From positions 1-64,000 of the forward strand of contig NZ_WUED01000003.1 of the NCBI RefSeq assembly GCF_016806695.1: a stretch of 64,000 bases of DNA, in the 5' to 3' direction. The translations under genes were made by a program, and so were the position numbers. The notes beneath the pieces were generated by a model. The model saw only the letters and a program-made list of their open reading frames with translations. It ran no database searches and was not told the DNA's origin. Shown here in pieces: positions 8,755-20,090 of this stretch. The number at the start of each line of letters is the position of its first letter. The stretch's first letter is position 1. This stretch comes from Campylobacter bilis. Its GTDB lineage: Bacteria; Campylobacterota; Campylobacteria; Campylobacterales; Campylobacteraceae.

Positions 8755-9845
8755 TGTTAGTGCATATTTGCTGTAGTGTAGATAGTCATTATTTCATACA
8801 AGAACTTAAAAAAGAATACCCCGATGAAAAAATCATAGCCTATTTTTATGATCCTAATATCCATCCTTTTAGTGAGTATGAATTAAGATTTTTAGATGTT
8901 AAAAGATCTTGTGATAAGCTTGGTATTAAGCTTTACAAAGGTGAGTATGAGTATGAAAAATGGTTAAATGCTGTAAAAGGCTATGAAGATGAACCTGAAA
9001 AAGGCGCAAGATGTGAAATTTGTTTTGATTTAAGAATGGGTTCAAGTGTGGAATTTGCAGTAAAATTAGGAGAAAAAAGACTTACTACGACACTTCTTAC
9101 TAGCCCTAAAAAAGACTTAGAACAATTAAGAAATACCTTGCAAAAAGAATGTGAACCTTATGGAGTGGAGTTTATAGCACCTGATTTTCGTAAAAATGGT
9201 GGTACGCAAAGGCAATTTGCCTTAGCAAAAAAAGAAAAATTGTACCATCAAAATTATTGTGGTTGTATTTATGGACTTAAAAAGCAAAAGCAAGATAAGA
9301 GTTTTATTGATGAATTGTTTTCACCTGTAAATAAGCAAATTGCTCCTGCGAGTATACAAGCAAGAATTAAACTTTATAAAAAGGTGCATTTATTTGAAAA
9401 AAAAGGGATAAAATTTGAAATTCTAAGGCAAAAATTTTTAAATTATCGTCTTTTAAGTGCTTTAGTAAAACTTGATAAAAAGCCTATTAAATCCTATATT
9501 TTGTTTTATTCTCATTTTAAAAATGCTTATACGAGATTTTCTTTAAATGAAGAGGATTTAAAACAAAATTTAAAAGAAGGTCATTATAAAAGTACTAAAG
9601 ATGAAATACTTTTGATAGAATTTTGGCGTTTTAATGCTTATTTTAAAAACAAATGGAAAGATTTTGAAGATTTTTTAAAATGTCCTTTAAGTGTAGAAGC
9701 TGAAATTAAATGGCGTGTTAAACACTTCGGATCTTATAATCTTAGTCCTATTATAGTGCTTGAAAAGATTTTGCCTTTAAGATATGAGATAATAGCAAAG
9801 AGTGAAATTTACCACGATAGTAAAGAAGTGCTTATAAAAATCTAA
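8754..9845 (+). CDS. queH: Epoxyqueuosine reductase QueH (DUF208)
   Basis: Last step of queuosine synthesis: reduction of epoxyqueuosine in tRNA. The N-terminal paired cysteines (HICCSVDSH), the GARCEICFDLR segment and NYCGC supply the iron-sulfur and redox cysteines typical of QueH. The length is 363 residues; the part after about residue 185 is longer than in minimal QueH proteins and has no cysteine motif I recognise. The ATG at 8754 overlaps the bcp stop; a TTG one codon earlier is possible but less likely. It corresponds to Cj0272. Confidence 0.88.
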   Translation: MLVHICCSVDSHYFIQELKKEYPDEKIIAYFYDPNIHPFSEYELRFLDVKRSCDKLGIKLYKGEYEYEKWLNAVKGYEDEPEKGARCEICFDLRMGSSVEFAVKLGEKRLTTTLLTSPKKDLEQLRNTLQKECEPYGVEFIAPDFRKNGGTQRQFALAKKEKLYHQNYCGCIYGLKKQKQDKSFIDELFSPVNKQIAPASIQARIKLYKKVHLFEKKGIKFEILRQKFLNYRLLSALVKLDKKPIKSYILFYSHFKNAYTRFSLNEEDLKQNLKEGHYKSTKDEILLIEFWRFNAYFKNKWKDFEDFLKCPLSVEAEIKWRVKHFGSYNLSPIIVLEKILPLRYEIIAKSEIYHDSKEVLIKI

Positions 9846-9852
9846 AAATTTA

Positions 9853-9870
9853 CCAAGAAAAACTTTTCTT
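9853..9870 (+). terminator. Candidate terminator after queH
   Basis: An inverted repeat (CAAGAAAA, AC, TTTTCTTG) lies 8 bases after the queH stop and is followed by AT-rich sequence with a later T5 run. The stem is AT-rich, so strength is doubtful. Confidence 0.4.
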
Positions 9871-9898
9871 GTTAATATAATTTTTAATGAATTTTTTA

Positions 9899-9904
9899 TA
9901 TAAT
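9899..9904 (+). promoter_or_regulatory. Probable sigma-70 -10 box for fabZ-lpxA-clpX
   Basis: TATAAT 34 bases before the fabZ start, in the only gap of this rightward block. A second TATAAT lies at 9876-9881. Campylobacter promoters often lack a clear -35 box, and none is visible here. Confidence 0.5.
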
Positions 9905-9937
9905 AAAATTTTTTAATTGTTTTAAGGGTAATTTATA

Positions 9938-10378
9938 ATGATAGACGTAATGCAAATTCAAAAAATCTTGCCACACCGTTATCCTTTTTTATTGGTTGAT
10001 AAAATTACAGAGTTAAAAGTTAAAGAAGTGGTGCGTGGGTACAAAAATATTAGCATAAGCGATCATGTTTTTATGGGTCATTTTCCAGATCATCCTATTT
10101 ATCCTGGGGTTTTAATTTTAGAGGGTATGGCACAAACTGGAGGAGTTTTAGCCTTTGAAAGTATGGAAGATAAAGTCGATCCAAAGAGTAAGGTTGTGTA
10201 TTTTACCGGTATTGATGGGGCAAAATTCAGAAATCCTGTGCGTCCTGGAGATAGGCTTGATTATGAAATGAGTGTGGTTAAAAATCGTGCAAATATGTGG
10301 ATTTTTAAAGGGCAAGCTTTTGTAGATGGCAATTTAGTCGCAGAAGCTGAACTTAAAGCTATGATAGTAGATAGATAA
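9938..10378 (+). CDS. fabZ: 3-hydroxyacyl-ACP dehydratase
   Basis: Hot-dog fold enzyme of fatty acid synthesis that removes water from 3-hydroxyacyl-ACP. The 146-residue protein carries the catalytic His48 (MGHFPDHP) and Glu62 (LILEGMAQ). Its TAA stop overlaps the lpxA ATG by one base (TAATG). The classic fabZ-lpxA pairing places the enzyme at the branch point where 3-hydroxyacyl-ACP either goes to fatty acids or to lipid A. Confidence 0.96.
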   Translation: MIDVMQIQKILPHRYPFLLVDKITELKVKEVVRGYKNISISDHVFMGHFPDHPIYPGVLILEGMAQTGGVLAFESMEDKVDPKSKVVYFTGIDGAKFRNPVRPGDRLDYEMSVVKNRANMWIFKGQAFVDGNLVAEAELKAMIVDR

Positions 10379-11169
10379 TGAAAAAAATTCATCCAAGTGC
10401 AGTGATTGAAGAAGGTGCACAGCTTGGCGATGATGTTGTAATAGAAGCTTATGCTTATGTGAGTAAGGATGCTAAAATAGGCAATAATGTTATCATTAAG
10501 CAAGGTGCTAGGGTTCTTTCAGATACAACCATAGGAGATAATTCTCGTATTTTTTCTTATGCTATAGTAGGGGATATTCCTCAAGACATTTCTTATAAAG
10601 ATGAGCAAAAAACAGGAGTCATTATAGGTAAAAATGCTACAATTAGAGAATTTGTCACTGTAAATTCTGGCACTATGAAAGGGGACGGTTTTACGCGTAT
10701 AGGAGATTACGCTTTCATTATGGCTTATTGTCATATTGCGCATGATTGTTTTTTAGGGGATCATATTATTTTGGCAAATAATGCGACCTTAGCAGGGCAT
10801 GTAGAACTTGGTGATTTTACTGTCGTAGGAGGGCTTACGCCTATCCATCAGTTTGTAAAAGTAGGTGAAGGTTGTATGATAGCAGGAGCTAGTGCGCTTT
10901 CACAAGATATAGTGCCTTTTTGCTTGGCTGAAGGAAATCGTGCAAGTATTAGAAGTTTGAATTTAGTAGGTATTCGTCGTCGTTTTGATAAAGATGAGGT
11001 AGAAAGACTTAGTAAAGCTTTTAAATTTTTGTTTAGGCAAGGAGACTTGAAAGAAAATGCAACACTATTATTGGAGCATAATCAAAGTGAAAACGTTAAT
11101 AAGATGTGTAATTTTATATTAGAAACCAAACGAGGAATTCCTGTTTATAGAGGTAAAAATAATGCCTAA
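10378..11169 (+). CDS. lpxA: Acyl-ACP:UDP-sugar O/N-acyltransferase, first lipid A step
   Basis: Left-handed beta-helix acyltransferase of 263 residues, built from hexapeptide repeats, with the catalytic His122 in the AYCHIAHDC segment. It transfers a 3-hydroxyacyl chain from ACP to the UDP-sugar. In C. jejuni lipid A contains a diamino sugar, so the acceptor may be the 3-amino analogue made by GnnA/GnnB; that is knowledge of the species rather than something visible here. It overlaps clpX by 8 bases. Confidence 0.95.
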   Translation: MKKIHPSAVIEEGAQLGDDVVIEAYAYVSKDAKIGNNVIIKQGARVLSDTTIGDNSRIFSYAIVGDIPQDISYKDEQKTGVIIGKNATIREFVTVNSGTMKGDGFTRIGDYAFIMAYCHIAHDCFLGDHIILANNATLAGHVELGDFTVVGGLTPIHQFVKVGEGCMIAGASALSQDIVPFCLAEGNRASIRSLNLVGIRRRFDKDEVERLSKAFKFLFRQGDLKENATLLLEHNQSENVNKMCNFILETKRGIPVYRGKNNA

Positions 11170-12385
11170 AAAATGTAGTTTTTGTAATGAAATGGAAAAT
11201 TCACAAAGAAGGATTTTAGCTAATGAAAATGATGATGCTTTTATTTGTGAATATTGTGTTGAGGGTGCTTATAGCATTATTTATGGAGAAGAAAAAGAAT
11301 TTAAAAATCCTAAGCAAAATCATAATATAGAATTTAAAGATCTTAGCCCAAAAGAGTTAAAAGCTTATTTAGATCGCTACGTTATAGGTCAAGATAGGGC
11401 TAAAAAAATCTTTAGTGTAGGAGTGTATAACCACTATAAAAGGCTTTTTAAATCTCAATTTCAAGACGATGATACAGAACTTTTTAAGTCTAATATCTTG
11501 CTTGTTGGTCCTACAGGAAGCGGGAAGACTTTGCTAGCTCAAACTTTAGCCAGATTTTTAGATGTACCAATAGCAATTTGTGATGCGACTTCTTTGACTG
11601 AAGCAGGTTATGTAGGTGAAGATGTAGAAAATATTTTAACACGGCTTTTACAAGCTGCAGATGGAGATATAGAAAGAGCACAAAAAGGTATTGTTTTTAT
11701 CGATGAGATTGATAAAATTGCTAGAATGAGTGAGAACCGTTCTATTACGCGTGATGTAAGTGGTGAGGGCGTGCAGCAAGCTTTGCTTAAAATCATAGAA
11801 GGAAGCTTGGTAAATATCCCACCAAAAGGGGGAAGAAAGCATCCAAATCAAGATTTTATACAGATTGATACTTCAAATATTTTATTTGTTTGTGGTGGAG
11901 CATTTGATGGCTTAGAAACCATACTTAAGAGAAAGTTAGGCGATAAGGTTGTAGGGTTTTTTGATGATACAAAAAAAGACGATAAAACCTTGCTTGAAAA
12001 AATAGAACCCGATGATTTGGTGCGTTTTGGTTTGATTCCTGAACTTATAGGACGCTTGCATGTGATTGCTTCTTTAGATGAGCTTAGTGAAGATGACATG
12101 GTTAGAATTTTAACTGAGCCTAAGAATGCTATTGTGAAACAATATCAAAAGCTTTTTGCTATTGATGGAGTGAATTTGAAATTTGAAGAAGATGCTTTAA
12201 GGGCGATTGCACAGCTTGCACTTCAAAGAAAGACTGGAGCTAGAGGACTTAGAAGTATTATAGAAGAGCTTATGGTGGATTTAATGTTTGAATTACCAGA
12301 ATATAAAGACTATGATATTGTAATTACTAAAGAAGTTGTAAAAGAGAATGCAAAAGCATTATTAATAAAGAGAAAAACAAGTTAA
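11162..12385 (+). CDS. clpX: ATP-dependent Clp protease ATP-binding subunit ClpX
   Basis: Unfoldase that feeds proteins to ClpP. The 407 residues begin with a treble-clef zinc finger (CSFC at 5-8 and CEYC at about 29-32), followed by the AAA+ domain with Walker A GPTGSGKT at 116-123, Walker B/IDEIDK near 180 and the sensor-2 segment TGARGLRS near the C-terminus. No clpP gene is adjacent. Overlap with lpxA implies co-transcription with lipid A genes. Confidence 0.97.
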   Translation: MPKKCSFCNEMENSQRRILANENDDAFICEYCVEGAYSIIYGEEKEFKNPKQNHNIEFKDLSPKELKAYLDRYVIGQDRAKKIFSVGVYNHYKRLFKSQFQDDDTELFKSNILLVGPTGSGKTLLAQTLARFLDVPIAICDATSLTEAGYVGEDVENILTRLLQAADGDIERAQKGIVFIDEIDKIARMSENRSITRDVSGEGVQQALLKIIEGSLVNIPPKGGRKHPNQDFIQIDTSNILFVCGGAFDGLETILKRKLGDKVVGFFDDTKKDDKTLLEKIEPDDLVRFGLIPELIGRLHVIASLDELSEDDMVRILTEPKNAIVKQYQKLFAIDGVNLKFEEDALRAIAQLALQRKTGARGLRSIIEELMVDLMFELPEYKDYDIVITKEVVKENAKALLIKRKTS

Positions 12386-12397
12386 AAAGGATAAATA

Positions 12398-13438
12398 ATG
12401 ATATTAGATCAGCTTATAGGATTTTTTTCTAGTGATATGGGGATTGATTTAGGGACAGCTAATACCCTTGTTTTAGTAAAAGATAAAGGTATAGTGATTA
12501 ATGAACCTTCTGTAGTGGCAGTTGAGAGAGAAAAATATGGTTCTAAGGCTAAAATTTTAGCCGTGGGTAAAGAGGCTAAGGATATGGTAGGTAAAACTCC
12601 AGGTAATATCGAAGCAATTCGCCCTATGAAAGATGGCGTGATCGCGGATTTTGATATGACAGAAAAGATGATACGTTATTTTATAGAAAAAACCCATCGT
12701 AGAAAAAGCTTTTTGCGTCCTAGAATTATTATTTCTGTTCCTTATGGTTTAACTCAGGTAGAAAGAAAGGCTGTAAGAGAAAGTGCTTTAAGTGCAGGTG
12801 CTAGAGAGGTGTTTTTAATCGAAGAGCCTATGGCCGCTGCAATTGGAGCGAGCTTACCTATACAAGAACCTAAAGGCAATTTAGTTGTGGATATAGGGGG
12901 CGGTACAACTGAAATTGGTGTGATTTCCCTAGGAGGACTTGTGATATCAAAATCTATTCGTACTGCAGGCGATAAACTTGATATGAGTATAGTTAATTAT
13001 GTAAAAGAAAAGTATAATCTTATCATAGGTGAAAGAACTGGTGAAGAGATTAAAATCACTATAGGTTCTGCTATTCAGCTTCCAAAAGAACTTTCCATGG
13101 TAGTTAAAGGACGCGATCAAGTAAGCGGGCTTTTAAGCCGTATTGAGCTTACAAGTGAAGATGTAAGAGAAGCTATGCGTGAGTATTTAAAAGAAATAGC
13201 TGATGCCTTAAAAATGGTACTTGAAATGATGCCACCTGATTTAGCAAGCGATATAGTAGAAAATGGTGTGGTTTTAACAGGAGGTGGAGCATTGATCCGC
13301 GGACTTGATAAATATTTATCAGAAATTGTTCGTTTGCCAGTTTATATTGCTGATGAACCACTTTTAGCTGTTGCAAAAGGAACGGGCAAAGCTTTAGAGG
13401 AAATTTCATTATTGCAACAACTGACTAATGAAGAATAA
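12398..13438 (+). CDS. mreB: Rod-shape-determining actin homologue MreB
   Basis: Bacterial actin that directs lateral wall synthesis and cell shape. It has 346 residues with the phosphate-1 loop [11 protein letters not shown] near the start, a second nucleotide loop [11 protein letters not shown] at about 167-177 and the adenosine motif TGGGALIRG near 292. It overlaps mreC by 11 bases, the usual arrangement. No mreD follows directly. Confidence 0.97.
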   Translation: MILDQLIGFFSSDMGIDLGTANTLVLVKDKGIVINEPSVVAVEREKYGSKAKILAVGKEAKDMVGKTPGNIEAIRPMKDGVIADFDMTEKMIRYFIEKTHRRKSFLRPRIIISVPYGLTQVERKAVRESALSAGAREVFLIEEPMAAAIGASLPIQEPKGNLVVDIGGGTTEIGVISLGGLVISKSIRTAGDKLDMSIVNYVKEKYNLIIGERTGEEIKITIGSAIQLPKELSMVVKGRDQVSGLLSRIELTSEDVREAMREYLKEIADALKMVLEMMPPDLASDIVENGVVLTGGGALIRGLDKYLSEIVRLPVYIADEPLLAVAKGTGKALEEISLLQQLTNEE

Positions 13439-14177
13439 GATTTTTTATGTTCTTATTTTAGCCTTTTTAGTGTTTATATCTTTTTATTATGGAGGACTTG
13501 TTAAGCAAAATGTTCTTCGTATTAATGATCTTGTTATAAGCAATTTTTATAATATTAAAGATTTTTTGGGAGAAAAAATTTCAGAACATTTTAATCAAGT
13601 CAATCAAATTCAAAAATTAAAAACTAGAAATAAAGAATTAGAAGATATTGCTGTAAAAGCAACTAGTTTTGCTAACCAATTAAACCGTTTTTTAGAGGAT
13701 CAAAATTCTACTAAATATTTGCCTCAAGTTTCTTTAACTAGAGTTATTTCTTATGTGCAACTAAATGATTATAAAAAGCTATGGCTAGATTGGAATAAAA
13801 TTCCTCTTAATAAAAATCGTGGATTGATTTATCAAGGATATACTGCGGGCATAGCTATTAATAAAAATGGTAGGGCAATGGCACTTTTGCAAGGAGATGA
13901 ACAGTGTGTTTTTTCTGTTTATATAGGAAAATCTAAAGCTCCGGGTTTGATTCAAGGCGAAGAGGGTAAGCTTATGGTTAAATTTATTCCAAAATGGGCA
14001 AAAATCAATATCGCAGATGAAATTTTAACTAGTGGACTTGATAATATCTTTTTTTCAGATATACCAGTAGGCATTGTCAGTAAGATTAATGATGAGGATA
14101 TGTATCAAAGCGTTGAAGTAAAACCTTATATCCAAATCACTATCCCTAATTATTTATACATAGTTGATAATTTATAA
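13428..14177 (+). CDS. mreC: Rod-shape-determining protein MreC
   Basis: 249-residue inner-membrane protein that links MreB filaments to the periplasmic wall enzymes. One N-terminal helix (about 5-22), a coiled coil (about 40-80) and a beta-rich periplasmic domain follow the family plan. Weakly conserved in sequence as usual for epsilonproteobacteria; identity rests on position after mreB and on the domain layout. Confidence 0.9.
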   Translation: MKNKIFYVLILAFLVFISFYYGGLVKQNVLRINDLVISNFYNIKDFLGEKISEHFNQVNQIQKLKTRNKELEDIAVKATSFANQLNRFLEDQNSTKYLPQVSLTRVISYVQLNDYKKLWLDWNKIPLNKNRGLIYQGYTAGIAINKNGRAMALLQGDEQCVFSVYIGKSKAPGLIQGEEGKLMVKFIPKWAKINIADEILTSGLDNIFFSDIPVGIVSKINDEDMYQSVEVKPYIQITIPNYLYIVDNL

Positions 14178-14252
14178 TGTCAATGATTTTGATAAAACCA
14201 TGAACAAAGCATAAATTTTTTCTTTGAAAGTTTGCCTAAAACTAAATTTTGT

Positions 14253-14258
14253 TATAAT
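14253..14258 (+). promoter_or_regulatory. Probable sigma-70 -10 box for carB
   Basis: TATAAT preceded by TTTTGT, 31 bases upstream of the carB ATG, in a 112-base gap after mreC. Confidence 0.6.
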
Positions 14259-14289
14259 CGCTTTAAATTTATGATCTTTAGGAAAATTT

Positions 14290-17200
14290 ATGCCAAAACG
14301 AACAGATATTAAAAATATTTTACTTATAGGGAGTGGCCCTATTGTCATAGGTCAAGCTTGTGAATTTGATTATTCAGGTACCCAAGCGGCTAAAACTTTA
14401 AAAGAATTAGGATATCGTGTAGTTTTGATTAATTCAAATCCAGCGACCATTATGACAGATCCTGAATTTGCCGATGCTACGTATATAGAACCCATTACGA
14501 AAGAAAGTATTTTAAGCATTATTAAAAAAGAAAAAATCGATGCTATTTTGCCAACCATGGGTGGACAAATAGCTTTAAATGTCGCTATGGAAGTTTATGA
14601 AAGCGGTTTTTTGACTAATGTGAAGTTTTTAGGAGCAAATCCTGAGGCGATTAAAAAAGGCGAAGATCGTCAAGTTTTTAAAGAATGCATGAAAAAAATT
14701 GGCATGGAACTACCAAAATCTATGTACGCGTATAATTATGATGAAGCTTTAAAAGCAGTTGATGAAATTGGTTTTCCTTTAATGATCCGTGCTTCTTATA
14801 CTTTAGGGGGTGCTGGAAGTGGTGTAGTGTATAATATGGATGAGTTTAAAGAACTTGCTAATACCGCTTTAGCTTTATCACCTATTCATGAGATTTTAAT
14901 CGAAGAGAGTTTATTAGGCTGGAAAGAATATGAAATGGAAGTCATACGCGATAAGGCAGATAATTGTATTATTGTTTGTAGTATAGAAAATCTTGACCCT
15001 ATGGGTGTGCACACAGGCGATAGCATTACAGTAGCTCCTGCTTTAACTTTAACGGATAAAGAATACCAAATCATGCGTAATGCTTCTTTTGCTATCTTGC
15101 GTGAAATTGGCGTGGATACAGGTGGAAGTAATGTTCAATTTGCTGTTAATCCTAGCAACGGTAGAATTATAGTTATAGAAATGAATCCAAGAGTTTCAAG
15201 ATCAAGTGCTTTAGCAAGTAAAGCAACGGGCTATCCTATAGCAAAAGTAGCTACGCTTTTAGCTGTGGGCTTTACTTTGGATGAAATTGAAAATGATATT
15301 ACAGGCACTCCTGCAAGCTTTGAACCTGTGATTGATTATATTGTTACAAAAATTCCGCGTTTTACCTTTGAGAAATTCCCAAGAGCTAATACAATCTTAG
15401 GCACTGCTATGAAAAGTGTGGGAGAAGTTATGGCATTAGGACGTACTTTTAAAGAAAGTGTGCAAAAGGCGCTTTGTTCTTTAGAGCGTTCTTTAAGTGG
15501 TTTTGATAGGGTGAAATTTGAAGATAGAAATGATCTTATTTTTAAAATCCGCAATCCTAATGAAAAACGCTTGCTTTACATAGCGCAAGCTTTTAGAGAA
15601 GGCTTTAGTGTTGAAGAGCTTTATGAGTTTTGCAAGATAGATACTTGGTTTTTAGTCCAAATTAAAGAAATTGTAGATTTTGAAGATCAAATTGATATGG
15701 ATATTTTAAGCAACAAAACCCTTTTAAGAAAAGCAAAAACCCTTGGATTTTCAGATAAAATGATCGCTTTGCTTGTCAATTTAAAAGATAATTTAGAGCT
15801 TAGTCAAAACGATATTTATTATGCTAGAATGAGACAAAAAATCGTAGCTGAATTTAGTGAAGTAGATACTTGTGCGGGTGAGTTTGAGGCTTTAACTCCT
15901 TATTTTTATTCTAGTACTAATGTGAGTGAGTTAATACAAAGTAAGAGTGATATTAAGGATAAAAAAGAGAAAAAAGTTATGATTATAGGTGGTGGGCCAA
16001 ACCGTATAGGTCAAGGCATAGAATTTGATTATGCTTGTGTGCATGCTTCTTTTGCGCTGAAGCAAATGGGTGTTAAAACTATCATGTATAATTGCAATCC
16101 CGAAACAGTTTCAACCGATTATGATACAAGTGATACTTTGTATTTTGAGCCTATTGATTTTGAGCATTTAAGAGCAGTTATTGAGCGCGAAAAGCCTGAT
16201 GGAGTTATTGTGCATTTTGGTGGTCAAACTCCTTTGAAATTTGCTAAGCGTCTTAGTGCTTTTGGGGCTAAGATTATAGGTACGAGTGCAAGAGTGATTG
16301 ATATAGCAGAAGATAGGAAGAAATTTTCTGAATTTATTGCAAAACTTGGTATCACTCAACCAAAAAATACTACTGCAACAAGTATAGAAGAAGCTGTGCT
16401 TAAAGCAAGCGATATAGGCTATCCTGTGCTTGTGCGTCCAAGTTATGTTTTAGGTGGACGCGCTATGCGTGTGGTAAATGATGAGACTGAACTTAGACTT
16501 TATATGCAAGAAGCTGTAGAGGTGAGTGATAAAAGCCCTGTATTAATCGATCAATTTTTAGACAATGCAACAGAAATTGATGTGGATGCAATTTGTGATG
16601 GAAAAGAAGTTTATGTAGCAGGCATTATGGAGCATATAGAAGAAGCAGGAATTCACTCAGGAGATAGTGCTTGTTCTTTACCGCCTTGTAATATTGATCT
16701 AAAGGTGCAAGAATTAATCGCACAAAAAACCGTAGATATTGCTTTAAATTTAGGCGTTGTGGGGCTTTTAAATATACAATTTGCTTGGTATAATGATGAG
16801 CTTTATATGATAGAAGTTAACCCTAGAGCGAGTAGGACTGTACCTTTTGTAAGCAAAGCTACAGGCATTCCTTTAGCAAAAGTCGCAACCCGTGTGATGT
16901 GGCAAGGCAATTTAAAGGAAGCTTTGAAATTTTATGATACTTTTAAAGTGGTTAATTTTGATAATAAAATTTTACGCCCTAAAACCCCAAAATACATGAG
17001 TGTTAAAGAAGCGGTGTTTCCTTTCGCTAAGCTTAATGGTAGTGATTTAGAATTAGGGCCTGAGATGCGTTCAACAGGTGAAATTATGGGTATTAGTAAG
17101 GATTTTGCTAATTCTTATGCAAAAAGCCAAATCGCATCTTTTAACCATCTTCCAGAAAAAGGGGTGGTTTTTATTTCTTTAAAAGATAAGGATAAAAAAT

Positions 17201-17559
17201 ATACCAAAAAAATAGCCGCAGAATATATTAAATTAGGCTTTAAGCTTATGGCAACAAGTGGAACTTGCAAAGAAATTGTAGAAAGTGGTTTTGAGTGTGA
17301 GTTGGTGCACAAGATTTCAGAAGGACGCCCTAATGTTGAAGACAAGCTAAAAAATGGTGAAATTCATTTAGTTATTAATACAAGTGATAGTCATAGCTTT
17401 AAAGGAGATACGAAAAAAATCCGCGAGAATATTATCCGCTTTAAAATACCGTATTTTACTAATTTACGATCTGCTTTAGCAGGTGCAAAGTCTATCAAAG
17501 CTATACAAAGTAAATCTTGCTTGGAAGTTAAAAGTTTGCAAGAGTGGCTTAAAAATTGA
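14290..17559 (+). CDS. carB: Carbamoyl-phosphate synthase large subunit
   Basis: 1089-residue enzyme that makes carbamoyl phosphate for arginine and pyrimidine synthesis from bicarbonate, ATP and ammonia delivered by CarA. Two homologous synthetase halves are visible, each starting with a GxGPxxIGQ-type loop (GSGPIVIGQ near 15 and GGGPNRIGQ near 568), followed by ATP-grasp domains, and a C-terminal MGS-like regulatory domain (about 950-1089). carA is not in the window, as is common in Campylobacter. The TGA stop overlaps the next gene's TTG start. Confidence 0.97.
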   Translation: MPKRTDIKNILLIGSGPIVIGQACEFDYSGTQAAKTLKELGYRVVLINSNPATIMTDPEFADATYIEPITKESILSIIKKEKIDAILPTMGGQIALNVAMEVYESGFLTNVKFLGANPEAIKKGEDRQVFKECMKKIGMELPKSMYAYNYDEALKAVDEIGFPLMIRASYTLGGAGSGVVYNMDEFKELANTALALSPIHEILIEESLLGWKEYEMEVIRDKADNCIIVCSIENLDPMGVHTGDSITVAPALTLTDKEYQIMRNASFAILREIGVDTGGSNVQFAVNPSNGRIIVIEMNPRVSRSSALASKATGYPIAKVATLLAVGFTLDEIENDITGTPASFEPVIDYIVTKIPRFTFEKFPRANTILGTAMKSVGEVMALGRTFKESVQKALCSLERSLSGFDRVKFEDRNDLIFKIRNPNEKRLLYIAQAFREGFSVEELYEFCKIDTWFLVQIKEIVDFEDQIDMDILSNKTLLRKAKTLGFSDKMIALLVNLKDNLELSQNDIYYARMRQKIVAEFSEVDTCAGEFEALTPYFYSSTNVSELIQSKSDIKDKKEKKVMIIGGGPNRIGQGIEFDYACVHASFALKQMGVKTIMYNCNPETVSTDYDTSDTLYFEPIDFEHLRAVIEREKPDGVIVHFGGQTPLKFAKRLSAFGAKIIGTSARVIDIAEDRKKFSEFIAKLGITQPKNTTATSIEEAVLKASDIGYPVLVRPSYVLGGRAMRVVNDETELRLYMQEAVEVSDKSPVLIDQFLDNATEIDVDAICDGKEVYVAGIMEHIEEAGIHSGDSACSLPPCNIDLKVQELIAQKTVDIALNLGVVGLLNIQFAWYNDELYMIEVNPRASRTVPFVSKATGIPLAKVATRVMWQGNLKEALKFYDTFKVVNFDNKILRPKTPKYMSVKEAVFPFAKLNGSDLELGPEMRSTGEIMGISKDFANSYAKSQIASFNHLPEKGVVFISLKDKDKKYTKKIAAEYIKLGFKLMATSGTCKEIVESGFECELVHKISEGRPNVEDKLKNGEIHLVINTSDSHSFKGDTKKIRENIIRFKIPYFTNLRSALAGAKSIKAIQSKSCLEVKSLQEWLKN

Positions 17560-17978
17560 TTTATTTAGCCCAAACTGATACGACAGTAGGATTTTTAAGC
17601 AAAGACTTGCAAAAGCTTAATATTTTAAAAAGAAGATCTAAGGATCAACCTTGCCTTATTACTTCGGCAAAATTTAGTGAACTTAAAAGTTTAGCAAGGG
17701 TTCCTAAGCTTTTTAAAAACTTTGTGCGTCGTTCTAGAAAAACCACTTTCATTTATCCTAATCAAAAAGCCATCCGTATAGTTAAAGGGTGTAAACATGC
17801 CCAATTTTTAGCTAATAATGGCTTTTTTTATTCAAGTTCGGCTAATAAACATGGAGAGGCATTTGATGAAAATTGGGCTAAGAGTGTTGCTGATGTGATC
17901 CTTGATGAGAATTTTTATGAGAATGATCCCTCAAGAATATTAAAGCTTTCAAGAAATAAAATTATAAAAATACGTTAA
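17556..17978 (+). CDS. Short YrdC/Sua5-like protein
   Basis: 140-residue protein resembling the N-terminal nucleotide-binding fold of Sua5/YciO/YrdC. The start [15 protein letters not shown] and the late [13 protein letters not shown] parallel the family's start and TSAN motifs. It is shorter than functional Sua5/YrdC (about 185-200 or more), so t6A synthesis by this protein alone is doubtful. A TTG start overlapping the carB stop is the only reasonable one. It corresponds to Cj0280, and its stop overlaps that of tal on the opposite strand. Confidence 0.72.
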   Translation: MIYLAQTDTTVGFLSKDLQKLNILKRRSKDQPCLITSAKFSELKSLARVPKLFKNFVRRSRKTTFIYPNQKAIRIVKGCKHAQFLANNGFFYSSSANKHGEAFDENWAKSVADVILDENFYENDPSRILKLSRNKIIKIR

Positions 17979-18940
17979 TTTAAAGCTTCTAAGATCTCTT
18001 CAAAAGCAATGCAAAATTGGTTTAATCCTTCGTTTAATAAATCATTATAAGCTTTTTCTCTTTCATTTTGAGAGATGATTTGATTTAATGCTGTATAAAT
18101 TTCATGATTCATTAGAGGTTTTTTAAAATTTGTTTGAGTTTTAAACGCTTGTATAGCATCAAGAGGTGCGGTATTAATACAGTTATTAAAAAGAAGTTCT
18201 TGGATGTAATAATCTTTTGCTAAATTATCTTCTTTAACCCCTGTACTTGCAAATAAAGCACGGATGTTTGATTCATTTTTAGAAATGATATTATTATAAA
18301 TTAAATTCGCATTTAAAATCCCTATGCGGTTTTGTTCTTTAGCTTTAGAATTTAAAAGTTTATCAAAACGACTTACAAAAATGCTAATAACAGCTTGAGG
18401 ATTTGGTCTTTTGGGATTATTTTGCCTGAATTTTGTTAAACCTGCATTTAAAGCTTCAAAACATTTTTGACTTTGTTCTAAAGAGAAAATTAAAGTAGCA
18501 TTAACACAAATGCCATTTTTCATTAACTCATACATCACTTCATATGAAGCAGGGGTTGCTGGAATTTTAATCATCACATTTTCTTTTGCTATATTTGTAT
18601 ACAGTCTTTTTGCCTCGCCTAAGCTTAATGTTGTATTATTATAAAGTCTTGGATCAATTTCAATGCTTATAAAGCCATCATTTTTTTGATAAAATAAAGG
18701 AGCGAGTTTATCTGCTGCTTTTTGGATATCACAAATGGCTAATTCTTCATAAATTTCTTTTGCTTTTTTGCCTTTTAATTTAAGGATTTTATCTTGGTAG
18801 ATGGGAGAATTTAAAATGGCATTTTTAAAGATAGCAGGGTTTGATGTAGCACCGTTAACTCCATGAGATAATAAATTTAAAAAAGCATTATCTAAAAAAC
18901 TATTTTCTATAAAATCACACCAAAGGGAAAATTTATTCAT
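17975..18940 (-). CDS. tal: Transaldolase
   Basis: Pentose-phosphate enzyme that moves a dihydroxyacetone unit between sugar phosphates through a Schiff-base lysine. The 321 residues include GATSNPAIFK near the N-terminus and ENVMIKIPATPASYEVM with the expected lysine. C. jejuni lacks phosphofructokinase, so the non-oxidative pentose pathway matters for making pentoses. It ends in a tail-to-tail overlap with the YrdC-like gene and lies 1 base after serB. Confidence 0.94.
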   Translation of the reverse strand: MNKFSLWCDFIENSFLDNAFLNLLSHGVNGATSNPAIFKNAILNSPIYQDKILKLKGKKAKEIYEELAICDIQKAADKLAPLFYQKNDGFISIEIDPRLYNNTTLSLGEAKRLYTNIAKENVMIKIPATPASYEVMYELMKNGICVNATLIFSLEQSQKCFEALNAGLTKFRQNNPKRPNPQAVISIFVSRFDKLLNSKAKEQNRIGILNANLIYNNIISKNESNIRALFASTGVKEDNLAKDYYIQELLFNNCINTAPLDAIQAFKTQTNFKKPLMNHEIYTALNQIISQNEREKAYNDLLNEGLNQFCIAFEEILEALN

Positions 18941-18941
18941 T

Positions 18942-19565
18942 TTATATTACCTTTATTATTTCTTCTAAATTTTTTGTATCTATACAAATATCAGCTTGAG
19001 ATCGTAAAATTTCTTTAGCACAAAATGCAATTTTCAAACCGCTTTCATAAAACATTGCTATATCATTTGCCCCATCGCCAACGCACATCACTTCTTCAGT
19101 TTTTAAATTTAAAAAATTTTTTAATCGTTGCAACATTAAGCCTTTTGAATTTGAAAACATCATCTCACCGCCAAGTAGTCCTGTTAAAACTCCATTTTTA
19201 TGATGTAAGTAGTTTGCATAACCCATTTTGATTCCCAATTTTTCCATAGCAGGATCGATGCCTTCATGGAAGCCTCCACTGAAAATAACAATTTGAATGT
19301 TTTTAGAATTAAGATATTGGATAAGATTATAAGATCCTTGCATTAATGGGAGCATGGATCCTATTTTTATAACCCTTTCATAAGCCATTCCTTTTAAAAG
19401 GCTTACGCGTTTTTGAAGACTTTCAAAAAAATCAAGTTCCCCAGCCATAGCACGGCGGGTGATTTCACTCGTTTCTTCGCCTTTGCCGTGTGCCATAGCT
19501 AAAATATCGATCGTTTCACCATCCATTAAGGTGGAGTCAAAGTCAAAAACACAAAGTTTAATCAT
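18942..19565 (-). CDS. serB: Phosphoserine phosphatase
   Basis: HAD-family enzyme, last step of serine synthesis. The 207-residue protein has the DxDxT nucleophile motif DFDSTLMDGE near the N-terminus, the motif II serine in VIFSGG at about 95, and VGDGANDIAM with the magnesium-binding aspartates near 162-170. It lacks the N-terminal ACT domain of longer SerB forms. It overlaps cheW by 1 base. serC is also in this window, far away at 60731. Confidence 0.94.
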   Translation of the reverse strand: MIKLCVFDFDSTLMDGETIDILAMAHGKGEETSEITRRAMAGELDFFESLQKRVSLLKGMAYERVIKIGSMLPLMQGSYNLIQYLNSKNIQIVIFSGGFHEGIDPAMEKLGIKMGYANYLHHKNGVLTGLLGGEMMFSNSKGLMLQRLKNFLNLKTEEVMCVGDGANDIAMFYESGLKIAFCAKEILRSQADICIDTKNLEEIIKVI

Positions 19566-20086
19566 TAAAACTCACGTTTAAGCAAGGCTTCTACCTTTAG
19601 TATAGTGAGAATATTTTCATCTCTTTTTCCTATACCATAGATCATGCCTTTATCTTTTACTAAAGTTTCAGGTGGGGGATCGATTCTGTTTCTGTGAATT
19701 TTAATCGCTTCTGTTAATCTATCTATGACAAAACCAGCATTGCCCCCAACGCCTGTGCCGTTGGTTTCTCCTCTTAATACAATGTATCTTGTTTGAGGAG
19801 TCATTTTAGAACTTCCTAAATGAAAACGTTGGGCTAAGTCAATAAGAGGCATAACATTGCCGCGCATATTAAAAACACCCAAAACATAATCAGGCACACT
19901 AGGAACTCTAGTATATTCTATAGGTTTTATGATTTCTTGTATGTTAAGAATAGGAATAGCATATTCTTCATCTCCAACCACAAAACCCACAAGTTGGATG
20001 ATATCATCTTCTTTTTGATCAATATAAGGACCAGCCATCTGAGTTTGTTGTTTTTGCAAAATTTGATCTAATTTTTCATTACTCAT
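19565..20086 (-). CDS. cheW: Chemotaxis coupling protein CheW
   Basis: Adaptor that links chemoreceptors to the CheA kinase. The 173-residue CheW domain contains VGDEEYAIPILNIQEI and VLGVFNMRGNVMPLIDL, the conserved double SH3-like core. Gene order cheV-cheA-cheW reads leftward with gaps of 3-4 bases, so the chemotaxis core is made from one message. Confidence 0.96.
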   Translation of the reverse strand: MSNEKLDQILQKQQTQMAGPYIDQKEDDIIQLVGFVVGDEEYAIPILNIQEIIKPIEYTRVPSVPDYVLGVFNMRGNVMPLIDLAQRFHLGSSKMTPQTRYIVLRGETNGTGVGGNAGFVIDRLTEAIKIHRNRIDPPPETLVKDKGMIYGIGKRDENILTILKVEALLKREF

Positions 20087-20090
20087 ATTC